Shown: positions 18,643-28,057 of the stretch, in pieces
Layout of the letters: each line of letters begins with the position of its first letter
Numbering within the stretch: position 1 is the stretch's first letter
NCBI GenBank assembly: GCA_019217005.1
Contig: JAHBNG010000075.1
Location: 6,219 to 70,218 of the forward strand
DNA length: 64,000 bases
Direction of reading: 5' to 3'
DNA from: Chloroflexi bacterium TSY
GTDB taxonomy: Bacteria; Chloroflexota; Anaerolineae; Caldilineales; Caldilineaceae
Made by a program: the position numbers and the translations under genes
The notes under the pieces: model-generated
The model's input: only the letters and a program-made list of their open reading frames with translations
The model's database searches: none
Told to the model about the DNA's origin: nothing

Positions 18643-18735
18643 GGGGTGGACCCGCTTTGGTTTCGATACGGCTCCGCCACTCAACCGGCGCTCGTCATTT
18701 TTGAGCTTGTCAACCTCCTGAATTCCTGAAGAGCC
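18643..18735. repeat. Repeat E, copy 1
   Basis: About 90 bp related to 20297-20380. Shared blocks include GCTTTGG-TTTCGATAC, CACTC-ACCGGC and TTGTCAACC. It lies upstream of the DUF3179 start. The origin is unknown: it may be a decayed mobile repeat. Confidence 0.45.
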
Positions 18736-18741
18736 TATATT

Positions 18742-20268
18742 TTAAGGCTTAGCCCCCGACCCCACTTTTTCCCTGATGGGCCGTTGATCGGTCTCCACAA
18801 CCAACAGAATTGCATATACGACAAGCAACCCGATGGTCGGCACCCATTCCGTGAGGCGAATCCACTCATATTCGCGCAAATCTTGGGGATTGACATAAGT
18901 AAGATAGGAAAAGACGATGGCACCGCTCAAATAGATCCAGGGTAGAACAAAGAGCCAATAGCGAGGTGAGTCACCTTTCCCAGGCGTCAAAAAGGGCAAA
19001 AACGCGAGAACGATCAAAATATACCAGGGATGAACCGTAGCCGAAAGAAGGGCGTAGGCCATCATGGGAATCGAACAGAGGCGTAGAATCTGGCGCGGTT
19101 CTGTTGCACGGCGAGCGGCCAACCAAACCAGTAAGAGCGTTCCGATCAACAGGGCAGCCACGATCCGTTTGGCCCACTCATTGAATTCTACGATGCCTTG
19201 ATTCTTTAAGCCCAGCTCAATCCAGTGAAAGAGTCCGCTATTGTAATTCCATTGGTCTCCATAGATGCGCAGCGCGCCAAACAATCCGTGTCCATCTAGT
19301 TCGCCGGTGAGACCCCAACCCGCGTTTAACCCGGCTGGTATCAACAGCCCAACAACCAGAACACCATACAAGACCAATGTCCACCACCGCCACCGCCAGA
19401 AGAAAATCGGTAACAATAAGACTGGAACTAACTTCGTCAGGGTTGCAAGGGCCAAGAGCACGGCAGACACTCCCTGTTGCACAAGTTGCGTACCTTTCTG
19501 CGAAGTCGATCGATCCAGAGCTGTTTGGCCATTGATTGGCTCACTGAAGTGAGAAAGGGAGTTTGCCATTGGTTCGGCCGCCCGAAGCGATCTGTTTGGG
19601 CGCAGAAACAGCCAGAGCGTCAGCATCGTTAACAGGATCATCCAAGCGTCGATATGTGCACCGTGGGCGATCTCCACAATGACCAAAGGGTTCCATAGAT
19701 AAATGAGCAAGCGCCGTGTTGGAAGCACTGCCATCTGGAGCAACTGCCACATGAGCGCCGCTGCCGCCAGATCAAAGACAATCATGACCATCTGATAGTA
19801 GAGAGGTTGTAAGGGAAAGACCGAGGCCAAACTCGCAAAGACCCATTGAGCCGCAGGCATATAGGGGCTTGCCATCCAGGTGTGATTGGCTAAGTCGCGC
19901 ACCGGAACAGCCAGATAGTCAAGCTCCGATGATTCGATGGGATAGGCATACGGGCTCACCCCATTTGCGGCAACGTGACCGTCCCAGATGTAGCGATAAA
20001 CGTCGGTCGATAAAGTCGGTTCTGTTAAGAGTAGCAATAATCGAGCAAGAACCGCCCCCACCCAAACCCAGCGCCACGGTATCGGATGACCCCGTTCAGC
20101 CCAGAGAATGAGTCCCACATAGGAAAAGAAAGCCAGAAGATACCACCCAATGTAGTGGGGAGTCGACTCTTCGCCCAATTCCCCCGTGCGCCAATCCAGC
20201 GCCACCATGCCGCCATATGCAACAAGACTAGTCAGAACAAATATCCAGAATTGAATTCGTGGTTTCAT
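18742..20268 (-). CDS. GT-C-type polytopic mannosyltransferase-like protein
   Basis: About 508 residues, at least ten hydrophobic helices. After the second helix pair comes STDVYRYIWDGHVAANG, the Asp-containing loop seen in DUF2029 and related polyprenol-phosphate-sugar glycosyltransferases. A hydrophilic insert near residues 225-265 is followed by more helices, ending in a charged tail. ATG at 20268 is chosen, and a TTG six codons upstream is an alternative. It is the second membrane glycosyltransferase in this series, separated from DUF3179 by 176 bp that hold repeat E. It is probably part of cell-surface glycan assembly. Confidence 0.75.
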   Translation of the reverse strand: MKPRIQFWIFVLTSLVAYGGMVALDWRTGELGEESTPHYIGWYLLAFFSYVGLILWAERGHPIPWRWVWVGAVLARLLLLLTEPTLSTDVYRYIWDGHVAANGVSPYAYPIESSELDYLAVPVRDLANHTWMASPYMPAAQWVFASLASVFPLQPLYYQMVMIVFDLAAAALMWQLLQMAVLPTRRLLIYLWNPLVIVEIAHGAHIDAWMILLTMLTLWLFLRPNRSLRAAEPMANSLSHFSEPINGQTALDRSTSQKGTQLVQQGVSAVLLALATLTKLVPVLLLPIFFWRWRWWTLVLYGVLVVGLLIPAGLNAGWGLTGELDGHGLFGALRIYGDQWNYNSGLFHWIELGLKNQGIVEFNEWAKRIVAALLIGTLLLVWLAARRATEPRQILRLCSIPMMAYALLSATVHPWYILIVLAFLPFLTPGKGDSPRYWLFVLPWIYLSGAIVFSYLTYVNPQDLREYEWIRLTEWVPTIGLLVVYAILLVVETDQRPIREKVGSGAKP

Positions 20269-20296
20269 GTCAAAAAACGAGCTCAATCGAATCGCG

Positions 20297-20380
20297 TGTG
20301 GTAGACCTGCTTTGGGTTCGATACAACTTCATCACTCGACCGGCCTAGACATTTCTCATTTGTCAACCACATGGATTCCA
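20297..20380. repeat. Repeat E, copy 2
   Basis: A diverged counterpart of 18643-18735 placed directly upstream of the membrane glycosyltransferase start and directly before a degenerate copy of repeat C. Confidence 0.45.
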
Positions 20381-20383
20381 GTT

Positions 20384-20489
20384 GAGGCTTTTTCAGAAAA
20401 TAAAATACCCAATTCGCTTGGAAAAGCCAAAGCCATTCCAGGGTGAAGCGCTTGTCTTTATGGATAATTATTTTTCTGGAATGGCCTGA
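20384..20489. repeat. Repeat C, degenerate copy 4
   Basis: Starts GAGGCTTTTTCAGAAAA and ends TTTTTCTGGAATGGCCTGAA. It keeps the GGAAAAGCCAAAGCCATTCCAG centre of the better copies at 39311, 44387 and 46267 (longer than quoted in each). It lies in the gap after the Tm-1-like gene. Confidence 0.6.
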
Positions 20490-20503
20490 ACCAAAAAAAC
20501 GAT

Positions 20504-21721
20504 CTATCCCCGATTGGCAAGCATTTCCAACAAAAGAGCAGCGGCTTTGTTCGAAAATTCGACATCGTTGATATTGTGATCAAGCTCGTAGACGGGGATA
20601 TCGCTCCGCAGATTCTGTTTGATGGCGTCGTAACAAGCCCGATCCGCATCGGGATCCCAGAACCGATCCTCGGGACTGTCCAACATGGAGACGCCCTTTA
20701 ATGGAAGAAGAATGGCGACCGGGGCCGTGGCTGTATTGGCGGCGGCTGCAATCATCTCACCCATGATCCGATTTTCTTCCACATTGGTGCGCATCAGTGT
20801 TACATTGGGATTCCACGCATAGAGTATCCGGTCTTTATATTTCTCTGGCACAGTTTCTACGCCATGAAAGTTCGCCATATCCACGCATCCGGGCACAATC
20901 ACCGCAGGAATTCCAGCTCGTGACGCGGCCAAACAGCGCTCGGGTCCGGCGCTAAAGACGCCACCGCAAACATGATCAGCCAATTCAGTCGTGGTGATAT
21001 CGAGCGAGCCAACGATGTATCCATCAGCAATCAGGCTCTCCATCGTCCGTCCCCCAATCCCCGTGGCGTGGAAGACCAACACCTCGTAACCCTCGGCTTC
21101 GATAACTTGACGCGCCTGATCGACACTTGTGGTGGTATTGCCAAACATAGAGGCCGTAATCAACGGTTTCTCCCCATCCGCTTTTGGCGCAACCATCTGC
21201 ACCATTCCCGCAATGGCCCCTGCCGCATTTGCATAGATGGTACGACTGATGCTGTTGATGCCTGAAACATCCACAATCGACGGGATGAAGGTAATGTCCT
21301 TGCTGCCCGCATAGGCACTGACATCTCCCCCTCCGACCGTTGAAACCATCACCTTGGGAACGCCGACTGGCAATGTGCGCATGGCCGTTGTCGCGATCGA
21401 CGTGCCCCCAGAGCCACCCATGCCGACAATCCCGTCGAACTTTCCCGCATCATAAAGTTGGCGGACGACGGTGCCCAGACCTGTGGCCATTGTCCGCATC
21501 GCTTCATCCTTATGTTGACCAGAGGACAGATAAGCCAAATCCCCATTCGCTGCAGCCACAACCGTCTGCCGATCCACATCGGGTGCAAAGTGAGGCTCAC
21601 CCATTACCCCAAAATCAACTGTCATCGTCTGGACACCAGTCTGCTCGATGAGTTGTTTGACGAGCGCAAACTCTTCCCCCTTCGTGTCGAGTGCGCCAAT
21701 GATCATTACCGTTTTTGACAT
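20504..21721 (-). CDS. Tm-1-like (UPF0261) ATP-binding protein
   Basis: About 405 residues. It opens TVMIIGALDTKGEEFALVK, the hallmark of the UPF0261/Tm-1 family, with the Gly-rich IVGMGGSGGTSIATTAM and PSIVDVSGINSISR segments. ATG at 21721 is chosen because AGAAGGAGAAACTTC precedes it; the frame extends further upstream without a ribosome-binding site. The plant relative Tm-1 binds ATP and blocks a viral replicase, but bacterial members have no settled role and often lie near sugar-acid or BKACE-type enzymes, as here. Cytosolic. Confidence 0.88.
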   Translation of the reverse strand: MSKTVMIIGALDTKGEEFALVKQLIEQTGVQTMTVDFGVMGEPHFAPDVDRQTVVAAANGDLAYLSSGQHKDEAMRTMATGLGTVVRQLYDAGKFDGIVGMGGSGGTSIATTAMRTLPVGVPKVMVSTVGGGDVSAYAGSKDITFIPSIVDVSGINSISRTIYANAAGAIAGMVQMVAPKADGEKPLITASMFGNTTTSVDQARQVIEAEGYEVLVFHATGIGGRTMESLIADGYIVGSLDITTTELADHVCGGVFSAGPERCLAASRAGIPAVIVPGCVDMANFHGVETVPEKYKDRILYAWNPNVTLMRTNVEENRIMGEMIAAAANTATAPVAILLPLKGVSMLDSPEDRFWDPDADRACYDAIKQNLRSDIPVYELDHNINDVEFSNKAAALLLEMLANRG

Positions 21722-21777
21722 GAAGTTTCTCCTTCTGTGGTCAACGAGGCGAATAGACGTGATAGGGATTGAAATTA

Positions 21778-21839
21778 GGACACGGATTTTTGGGATGAAC
21801 ACGGATCATCTCAGAATCAATCTGTGTGAATCCGCGTCC
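21778..21839. repeat. Palindromic 'CACGGAT' repeat
   Basis: GGACACGGATT (21778-21788) pairs with AATCCGCGTCC (21829-21839) with one wobble. The interior has further ACACGGAT and ATCTGTGT partners. It is the only structure I see in the 316-bp gap between the Tm-1-like gene and the next gene. Similar repeats are scattered in environmental genomes, by memory. Confidence 0.5.
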
Positions 21840-22037
21840 CGCATTCTTCATCCTTATACTCTCTAATATCTGATGCGCAGTATATCTTACATACATTGAA
21901 CGGACAAAATGCCCAAAACCATCATTCTGCTCAATTTTTTCTGCTTGCCCATCGTATGTAATTTTGGTATATTGGAAGGCTCATAGACTGACTTAAAGTA
22001 TCACGAAGTAGCTGCAAGAAAAGGATTGTAGATTACC

Positions 22038-23246
22038 ATGGACGAAGCAACCCACGCACTGATCGGTCAGACTGATCCTGTCGAGTGGTCGACCGAAACT
22101 GATCCAGAGACTGGTCGTACGCTCCGCCGCCTCACCTCTGGTCCTCACAACAACTATCCCCTCTACTACTTTATTCCCTCCATCCCACCAGAGAATGATT
22201 GCCTGATCTTTCACAGCGAGCGGTCGGGATGGATACAGCTACACAAGCTAGATTTAACCAGTGGTCAGATTACCCAGTTGAGCGCTGGGCGAACGCGTGA
22301 CGCAGGGTGGGCGATCTGGTGCGAACCGCGGTTGCGCGGCATCTACAACCATCTGAGCGCACTCAACGGGCCGCGTCGCGAAGTCTATTATTTTCAAGAC
22401 GATCAAGTGATGGCTACCCAGATCGATCGCCTGGAGAACCGCGTTGTCCACTCAATGCCGGGCCGCATCTCCATTGGGCAGACTGGTTTCTCGCCTGACG
22501 GCCGTCACTTTGCCTTTATCCACGCTGACCGAAGTCTTTTCCAACGTGCCATCGCCGACCGCGAGTCAATCATCAATATGGGGCGGTCCTTTGAGCACAA
22601 TCTTTGGCGTGAGGGAGTGCCTTGTACAATTGGCGTGATCAACACAGAGACTGGTACCTATCAAGACGTGATCCAGCTCGATTATCATGTCCACCATGTC
22701 TTCTTCATTGCCAATGACCGCCTCCTCGTCAACCACACGCGTGACCGCAACGGGATGTGGACCGTGATGTTGGACGGCAGCGATGTGCGGACGTTGCGCG
22801 GCAGGACCGAACATGGCGATATCTGCCATCAGATCATCACCGAACGGGGCATCTACTATGAATCCAACGTCCACAGTGGCGCCCAGCGGGAAGTTTGGTA
22901 TGGTCTCTATGATTTGGCGACCGACACTTGGGATGAGATTCAATTGCCAGGGCTTGGTTATGTGCATACGGGCAACGACCCGGCTGGCCGCTTCCTCTTT
23001 GTCGAAAATCAGGATGGCACCAAGGGCCACCAGCTACTTTCGATTCACCATCCACACGATCCCAGGGCCTATCGTCTCAACACTCTACGGACTTTGACGC
23101 CCATCATCAGCGGGCAGCGGTTTCACGCCCATCCCTTCTTGGGGCCAGACCGACAGTGGCTTTACTTTACCGAAGTTGTGGATGGCTTCTCCCACATCAG
23201 CGCGCTGGATGTGAGCGATCTCGTTGATTTGAATGAGTATTGGTGA
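22038..23246 (+). CDS. Oligogalacturonate-lyase-like beta-propeller
   Basis: 402 residues with no signal peptide. It begins with SSTETDPETGRTLRRLTSGPHNNYPLYYF-type sequence (TDPETGRTLRRLTSG visible) and contains repeated blades such as GQTGFSPDGRHFAFIH and LDYHVHHVFF, then HAHPFLGPDRQWLYFT near the end. The several His-rich loops fit the Mn/His centre of family 22 pectate lyases (oligogalacturonate lyase), which split unsaturated galacturonate oligomers in the cytosol. The generic TolB-like propeller assignment is safer than the exact activity. Transcribed alone. Confidence 0.7.
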   Translation: MDEATHALIGQTDPVEWSTETDPETGRTLRRLTSGPHNNYPLYYFIPSIPPENDCLIFHSERSGWIQLHKLDLTSGQITQLSAGRTRDAGWAIWCEPRLRGIYNHLSALNGPRREVYYFQDDQVMATQIDRLENRVVHSMPGRISIGQTGFSPDGRHFAFIHADRSLFQRAIADRESIINMGRSFEHNLWREGVPCTIGVINTETGTYQDVIQLDYHVHHVFFIANDRLLVNHTRDRNGMWTVMLDGSDVRTLRGRTEHGDICHQIITERGIYYESNVHSGAQREVWYGLYDLATDTWDEIQLPGLGYVHTGNDPAGRFLFVENQDGTKGHQLLSIHHPHDPRAYRLNTLRTLTPIISGQRFHAHPFLGPDRQWLYFTEVVDGFSHISALDVSDLVDLNEYW

Positions 23247-23478
23247 GCAATGGGATGCGTTCTTTATACGATCATCCGACGATTGAGCCATTGATTCGTG
23301 CCGAGGCGCTCTGTGTTAATATTTCTGTAAGATTTTCCTGATATGCTCGTTCTCTACCCCAGCTATCTACTACATTCATACCGGCATCAACTTGAATACT
23401 GATGTTTAGAGATTGGGGGCGATGGGCTGGGGAGTCGAATTTCGCGTTGAGCCGGGTATAGATAGGAGAAAAGACGAT

Positions 23479-24552
23479 ATGTTTCATCGTATCAGGACGA
23501 TTGTTCTTGGTCTATTGCTCGTTGTGAGTTTACTCCCCGTGAGCCAGGCTCAGGCAACAGTGAATGCTAGCAATCCGATTGTCAGCAGTGAAGAAGGCAA
23601 GATTGTCGTTGCCAACCGCAATTCCGGCACAATTTCGGTGATCGACGTAGACACGGATGAGGTTGTGCAGACCGTCCCGCTCCCTGGCCCCAATCCCCCC
23701 GAACCGATGTACGTGGTCTATGTGCGACAGGGACATCAGGTCTATGTGGGGGATCGGGCCAATAACCGAGTTGTCTCATTTGATGGCGATACCTTTGACG
23801 TGCTGGGGACTGTACCCACCGGAGAGGGCGTTTTTCACATGTGGGCAGATGATTGGGGCAAACAGCTATGGGTCAACAATGACGTCGACAACACTGTCAC
23901 CGTCATCAACCCACGCTCACGGGAAGTGATTGAAACAGTTCCCATGCCCGCCGATCTCGTTGAAGACAATGGGAAACCCCACGATGTCATTCTAAGCCCC
24001 ATTGGACGGAGCGCATTTGTGACGATGGTCAATGTGAATGGTGAGAACGATTTCGTGGTGAAGTTTAACACGCGCACCTTTCGAGAGACGGCGCGCGCCG
24101 CTGTGGGCAAAGATCCGCATCTTTCGCTGATCCTACGCAGCAATCGACTCTATGTGCCAACCCAAAACGCCGATCAAGTTACTGTATTGAGACGCAGTAA
24201 TCTCTCCTTGATCACCAATATCTCCGTACCCGCCGCGCATGGCGCGGGCATGAGACGGGATGGTCAGGTCTTTTATACCACCAACATTACGGGTGGCGGT
24301 CCTGCTGGATTGGTCGCTATCGACATCAAACCGCCCAATGCAAACAGGGTACTTGGTGCAGTCGATACACCCTTTCCAACACCACACAACATTGCATTGA
24401 CGCCCGACGGTCTAAAGATCTATGTGACACATTCTGGTGCGAACGCCAATCAAGTAAGCGTTTATCATGCTACCCGACAGCAGCCCGTGCCCGTTCTGGA
24501 TGGCTTCATCACAGTGGAGCTGAACCCCTTTGGTTTGACGTACGTGCCGTAA
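23479..24552 (+). CDS. Exported YVTN-type beta-propeller protein
   Basis: About 357 residues. ATG at 23479 follows TAGGAGAAAAGACGAT and starts a signal peptide (MFHRIRTIVLGLLLVVSLLP, cleavage near SQAQA). Blades have the YVTN pattern: VVANRNSGTISVIDVDTDEV, VYVGDRANNRVVSFDGDT, LWVNNDVDNTVTVINPRSR, and so on, suggesting about seven blades. No enzyme motif is seen. It is probably a secreted ligand-binding or scaffold protein. A strong terminator follows at 24606. Confidence 0.82.
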   Translation: MFHRIRTIVLGLLLVVSLLPVSQAQATVNASNPIVSSEEGKIVVANRNSGTISVIDVDTDEVVQTVPLPGPNPPEPMYVVYVRQGHQVYVGDRANNRVVSFDGDTFDVLGTVPTGEGVFHMWADDWGKQLWVNNDVDNTVTVINPRSREVIETVPMPADLVEDNGKPHDVILSPIGRSAFVTMVNVNGENDFVVKFNTRTFRETARAAVGKDPHLSLILRSNRLYVPTQNADQVTVLRRSNLSLITNISVPAAHGAGMRRDGQVFYTTNITGGGPAGLVAIDIKPPNANRVLGAVDTPFPTPHNIALTPDGLKIYVTHSGANANQVSVYHATRQQPVPVLDGFITVELNPFGLTYVP

Positions 24553-24605
24553 GGAATCCTGAGTCAAGATTCCCAAGCAGGACAATCTCTGCTAGTCGGC
24601 AACCC

Positions 24606-24644
24606 AAAAGAGCGGTCATCTCAATTTGAGGCGACCGCTCTTTT
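24606..24644 (+). terminator. Rho-independent-type terminator
   Basis: AAAAGAGCGGTC (24606-24617) and GACCGCTCTTTT (24633-24644) form a perfect 12-bp stem that starts 54 bp after the propeller stop and ends in a T-run. Confidence 0.85.
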
Positions 24645-24712
24645 GATTTGGAAAACTTATTGCGTCAATCATCGTTTTGATTAGATGACAGCCTCTATTC
24701 GTTTGTGATGCT

Positions 24713-24733
24713 GAACAAACAGCCTGTTTGTTC
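24713..24733. promoter_or_regulatory. Palindromic operator site 2 (GAACAAAC-N5-GTTTGTTC)
   Basis: A perfect 8+8 palindrome with spacer AGCCT, in opposite orientation to sites 1 and 3 by its flanks (TACAATTGG follows, the reverse of CCAATTGTA). It lies between the terminator and the PHP gene, 125 bp before its start. Confidence 0.75.
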
Positions 24734-24857
24734 TACAATTGGCCGACACAAGTGGCTAGGGTTGAGACAAATGTGTTACCAGTCGTATGTGTGTTACAAT
24801 CAAAACAAGAGTCCCAGCTACTTTTCCGAGCCTACAAAATCTCATTGCGAGTTTTTT

Positions 24858-26249
24858 ATGATGCAAACCAGGTTTTCTGACACGCTGACAGAGAATGACG
24901 TCAAACGCCACATTCCTCACCCTATTGATGTCCCCACCAACTGTACACGACTCACAATGCGTCTGAAATTTGAGCCAGCGCAGATCGATGGCATCCGCAA
25001 TATGTTGACCCTAACCCTCTTCGATCCAAACGGATTTCGTGGGGCGGGTCACCGTGGAGGAAACGAGCACTTTGTGGAGATCCGCAATGATTTTGCGACA
25101 CCGGGTTACAATGCTGGTCCATTACCAGGCGGGCGGTGGACTGTCCAGATCGACACTCACATGATTCTTCCTGGTCAGGTATGTCACTATGAATTGGAGG
25201 TGATGGCGGAAAGTGGAGATCCGCCCAGATCAAGCGAACCTATCAGCGCACAACCTGAGCCTCTATTCACCTATGTGGCCAACCCCAATCCCGGATGGTA
25301 TCGGGGTGATCTCCATAGTCACACCAATCACTCTGATGCCGGTTGGGATGTGCCGGATTTGATTGCAGCGGCACGTGTCCAAAAGCTAGATTTCATTGCC
25401 CTGACCGACCACAACACGGTCAGTCCGTTGGCCGAGATGGCCTCTTGCTCGACGGACAATTTCTTGACGATGGGTGGACAGGAGCTGACTACCTTTTGGG
25501 GTCATGCCGTCTGTTTGGGATGTCACGAATGGCTCGACTGGCGCGTGACTCAAGATGGAGATGGCATGGCCGCCATTGCCAACGATCTTCATGCCAGAGA
25601 ACAGCTCTATATCATTGCGCATCCCAAAAATATCGGCGACCCTCACTGCACTGGTTGTCGTTGGGTCTATCCCAACATGATGCCTGGTTCGGCACGGCTG
25701 GTCGAAGTTTGGAACGGCTCGTGGGTGGGCGACAATGAGCGCAATCGCAGCAAAAACGAAGATGGGTTGGCGCTCTGGTACCAGTGGCTCAATCAAGGGC
25801 ATCGTCTGGTGGCAACTGCCGGAAGTGATACCCATGGTCCAGCCCATTACGAGCGTTCTCCTGGCTTTAATGTTGTCTATGCGGATGAACTGTCGGAAAA
25901 AGGGATTTTGCGCGCACTGGCCGCTGGACATCACTATCTGAGTGCTGGACCAAGGCTCGAGTTCACGGCCAAAAATAAAAATGATTCGCAGGCAGTGATG
26001 ATGGGTGATACCTTGATGGTCAATCAGAAGACTCGATCCGTTTCGTTACGCGCAAATTGGAAGGATGCACCAGAGGATGCCAGTCTGAGACTGATTGTCA
26101 ATGGTGAACCGCTGGAACAGATTGGAATTGGCAGAGAAGGGACGCTTAGCCGGACGTTCTCAACTCAGCCGTTCCAGTGGTGTTTAGTCGAATTACGCAA
26201 CACCAATGGTGAATTGTTGGCGTTGACCAATCCGATCTTTTTTGAGTAG
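24858..26249 (+). CDS. PHP-domain metal-dependent hydrolase
   Basis: About 463 residues. A 130-residue N-terminal beta domain precedes the PHP domain, whose metal motifs are GDLHSHTNHSDAGW (HxH), LDFIALTDHNTV, then a conserved His in the IIAHPKNIG segment and AGSDTHGP. PHP proteins are usually phosphoesterases with two or three metal ions. ATG at 24858 (or the adjacent ATG at 24861) is chosen over an earlier in-frame ATG at 24705, because operator site 2 lies between them. No signal peptide. It converges with the EEP gene with only 9 bp between stops. Confidence 0.82.
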   Translation: MMQTRFSDTLTENDVKRHIPHPIDVPTNCTRLTMRLKFEPAQIDGIRNMLTLTLFDPNGFRGAGHRGGNEHFVEIRNDFATPGYNAGPLPGGRWTVQIDTHMILPGQVCHYELEVMAESGDPPRSSEPISAQPEPLFTYVANPNPGWYRGDLHSHTNHSDAGWDVPDLIAAARVQKLDFIALTDHNTVSPLAEMASCSTDNFLTMGGQELTTFWGHAVCLGCHEWLDWRVTQDGDGMAAIANDLHAREQLYIIAHPKNIGDPHCTGCRWVYPNMMPGSARLVEVWNGSWVGDNERNRSKNEDGLALWYQWLNQGHRLVATAGSDTHGPAHYERSPGFNVVYADELSEKGILRALAAGHHYLSAGPRLEFTAKNKNDSQAVMMGDTLMVNQKTRSVSLRANWKDAPEDASLRLIVNGEPLEQIGIGREGTLSRTFSTQPFQWCLVELRNTNGELLALTNPIFFE

Positions 26250-26258
26250 AAGCACCGG

Positions 26259-27083
26259 TCATGCGATCAGAATATCGGCCAATACGGGCAAATGATCGGA
26301 GGGGTACCACCCTGCCCGATTATCGGTCAGAATCGCATGGCGGTGTACTTGAATCAAGGGGTTTTGCCTCTGGTCCATCTCCTCTTCATGCGCTAGCCAG
26401 ACGAAGATATAATCAATTTTGGCGTGCAATGGGTCAGTAAACGTACCATTAAACGTTTCGTGGGGTCCTTCATGTGGTGCCTGTGTGACATACCGAGCAT
26501 CGAGCAGTGGTGGCGCATGATGATCAGGATCTGTCAACGCCTGGTAGGGTTGAGATGTTTCGATGCAGTTGAAATCGCCTGTGATGATGGCGGGTAGCGA
26601 CTCTTCCTGTTCGGCGAGAAAAGTGTGCAAAAGACGGGCACTTTCGACTTGGGCCAACTGTCCACGATGGTCGAAGTGGGTGTTGACGTGCAGAAATCGG
26701 TTCCCATGTTGCACATCCACAAATTTAGCCCAGGTCGCAACGCGTGCCATTGAGGCATCCCACCCAACGCTACCGACAACATGCGGCGTCTCCGAGAGCC
26801 AAATTGTGCCGCTGTCCATCAAATCGAATCTTCTGTGACGATAGAAGATAGCCGCATATTCTCCCTGCGTTTTGCCATCGTCTCGCCCCACACCAACCCA
26901 GCCAAAGTCAGGCAACTTTGGAATTAAATCTTCAAGCTGATTTTTTTGCACCTCTTGCCGCCCGATCAGATCTGGCTCGTGATTTTCAAGGAGTGTTGTC
27001 ACGCGCTCCTTGCGATGGGGCCACGCGTTTGCGCCGTCCTTTGGATTGTTGTAACGGATGTTGTATGAAATGACACGGAACAT
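26259..27083 (-). CDS. Endonuclease/exonuclease/phosphatase family hydrolase
   Basis: 274 residues covering one complete EEP domain. It opens with VISYNIRYNN; the metal-binding Glu is in GRQEVQKNQ; catalytic NTHFDHRG, TGDFNC and the closing SDHLPVLADI are all present. No signal peptide or extra domain. EEP enzymes cut phosphodiesters in nucleic acids, phospholipids or small molecules, and nothing here decides which. Divergent from the PhyH gene, with operator site 3 between them. Confidence 0.88.
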   Translation of the reverse strand: MFRVISYNIRYNNPKDGANAWPHRKERVTTLLENHEPDLIGRQEVQKNQLEDLIPKLPDFGWVGVGRDDGKTQGEYAAIFYRHRRFDLMDSGTIWLSETPHVVGSVGWDASMARVATWAKFVDVQHGNRFLHVNTHFDHRGQLAQVESARLLHTFLAEQEESLPAIITGDFNCIETSQPYQALTDPDHHAPPLLDARYVTQAPHEGPHETFNGTFTDPLHAKIDYIFVWLAHEEEMDQRQNPLIQVHRHAILTDNRAGWYPSDHLPVLADILIA

Positions 27084-27172
27084 GGTAAGATTCTATCATT
27101 GAACGATTCGATACGGACAAATCTGACATCCACCAAATTGATCGGTCTGGATCATCGTCGCGACCAATTGTA

Positions 27173-27193
27173 GAACTAACCGCCCGTTTGTTC
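27173..27193. promoter_or_regulatory. Palindromic operator site 3 (GAACTAAC-N5-GTTTGTTC)
   Basis: The same palindrome with one arm change (T for A) and spacer CGCCC, in the divergent gap between the EEP and PhyH genes. The upstream flank CCAATTGTA is identical to site 2 reversed. The leader after it shares TGACGCC and AGGAGAACC with the BKACE leader. Confidence 0.75.
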
Positions 27194-27271
27194 AGCGTCA
27201 CGGACGAACAGACTCTTGCTATTTAGCCTCCACAATGGTTGACGCCAATTTCGCGTTCAGCAGGAGAACCA

Positions 27272-28021
27272 ATGAACGAAGTAGAACGATATAAATTTGA
27301 TGTACAAGGCTATCTCATCCTCGAAGATGTATTGACTCGCGATGAGGTGGCCGAACTCAACCACCTGATCGACAGCCAAAACCTCCCAGATCCTGGTCTA
27401 GAGACCCGTGGTGCTCGCTTTGGAAACTACCTGACTTGGGGAGCATTGTTTTGCACACTACTCGATCACCCAACCATTATGCCCTATCTTAAAGTGATTC
27501 TCGGCGATGGCTTTCGGCTGGACCATTATTACGGCATCTATATGCGGGCTGGAACGGAGCGGCTCAACCTCCACGGCGGCAACACCCCGTATGATCCACC
27601 CGAATACTATCACTTTCGCAACGGTCAGATGTACAACGGTTTAACTGTCATTGCCTGGAATTTGACTGACACTGGTCCAGATCATGGCGGCTTTTGCTGC
27701 ATTCCCGGTAGCCACAAGGCCAACTACCCTTGTCCCCAGGAGATTCGAGAGGCCCATATCGATTCGGGCCTGGTGGTTGTGCCAGAAGCAAGAGCCGGGT
27801 CGGTGGTGATCTTCACAGAGGCGCTGACCCACGGCACCGCGCCTTGGACAGCGGAACACCACCGCCGTTCGTTGCTCTACAAATATAGTCCCGCTCAGCA
27901 ATCTTGGTCCAAGACCCACATTCAAACGCCAGAGGGAGTGACGCTGACAGCGCGACAACAATTGCTTTTTGAGCCGCCCTATTTTAATCAGCGTCAATCT
28001 CTTTTTGGTGAAGAACATTAA
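27272..28021 (+). CDS. PhyH-family dioxygenase, LHGG subtype
   Basis: 249 residues; ATG at 27272 follows AGGAGAACC. It opens with VQGYLILEDVLTRDEVAELN, typical of PhyH. The metal-site segment reads LNLHGGNTPYDPPEYYHF instead of the canonical HxD loop, with the second His in EALTHGTAPW and Arg in HHRRSLLYKY. This resembles a recognisable subgroup with the LHGG signature rather than a random loss. Operator site 3 lies 79 bp upstream. Likely a 2-oxoglutarate/Fe(II) oxygenase, but the altered loop makes activity less certain. Confidence 0.78.
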   Translation: MNEVERYKFDVQGYLILEDVLTRDEVAELNHLIDSQNLPDPGLETRGARFGNYLTWGALFCTLLDHPTIMPYLKVILGDGFRLDHYYGIYMRAGTERLNLHGGNTPYDPPEYYHFRNGQMYNGLTVIAWNLTDTGPDHGGFCCIPGSHKANYPCPQEIREAHIDSGLVVVPEARAGSVVIFTEALTHGTAPWTAEHHRRSLLYKYSPAQQSWSKTHIQTPEGVTLTARQQLLFEPPYFNQRQSLFGEEH

Positions 28022-28057
28022 CGGTTGTCTGAGGAATTGTGTGGTTGTTGGTTAGTT

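Noticed and set aside
24705..24857. N-terminal extension of the PHP protein
   Set aside because: It would contain operator site 2 and has no ribosome-binding site; the sequence is unlike a protein domain.
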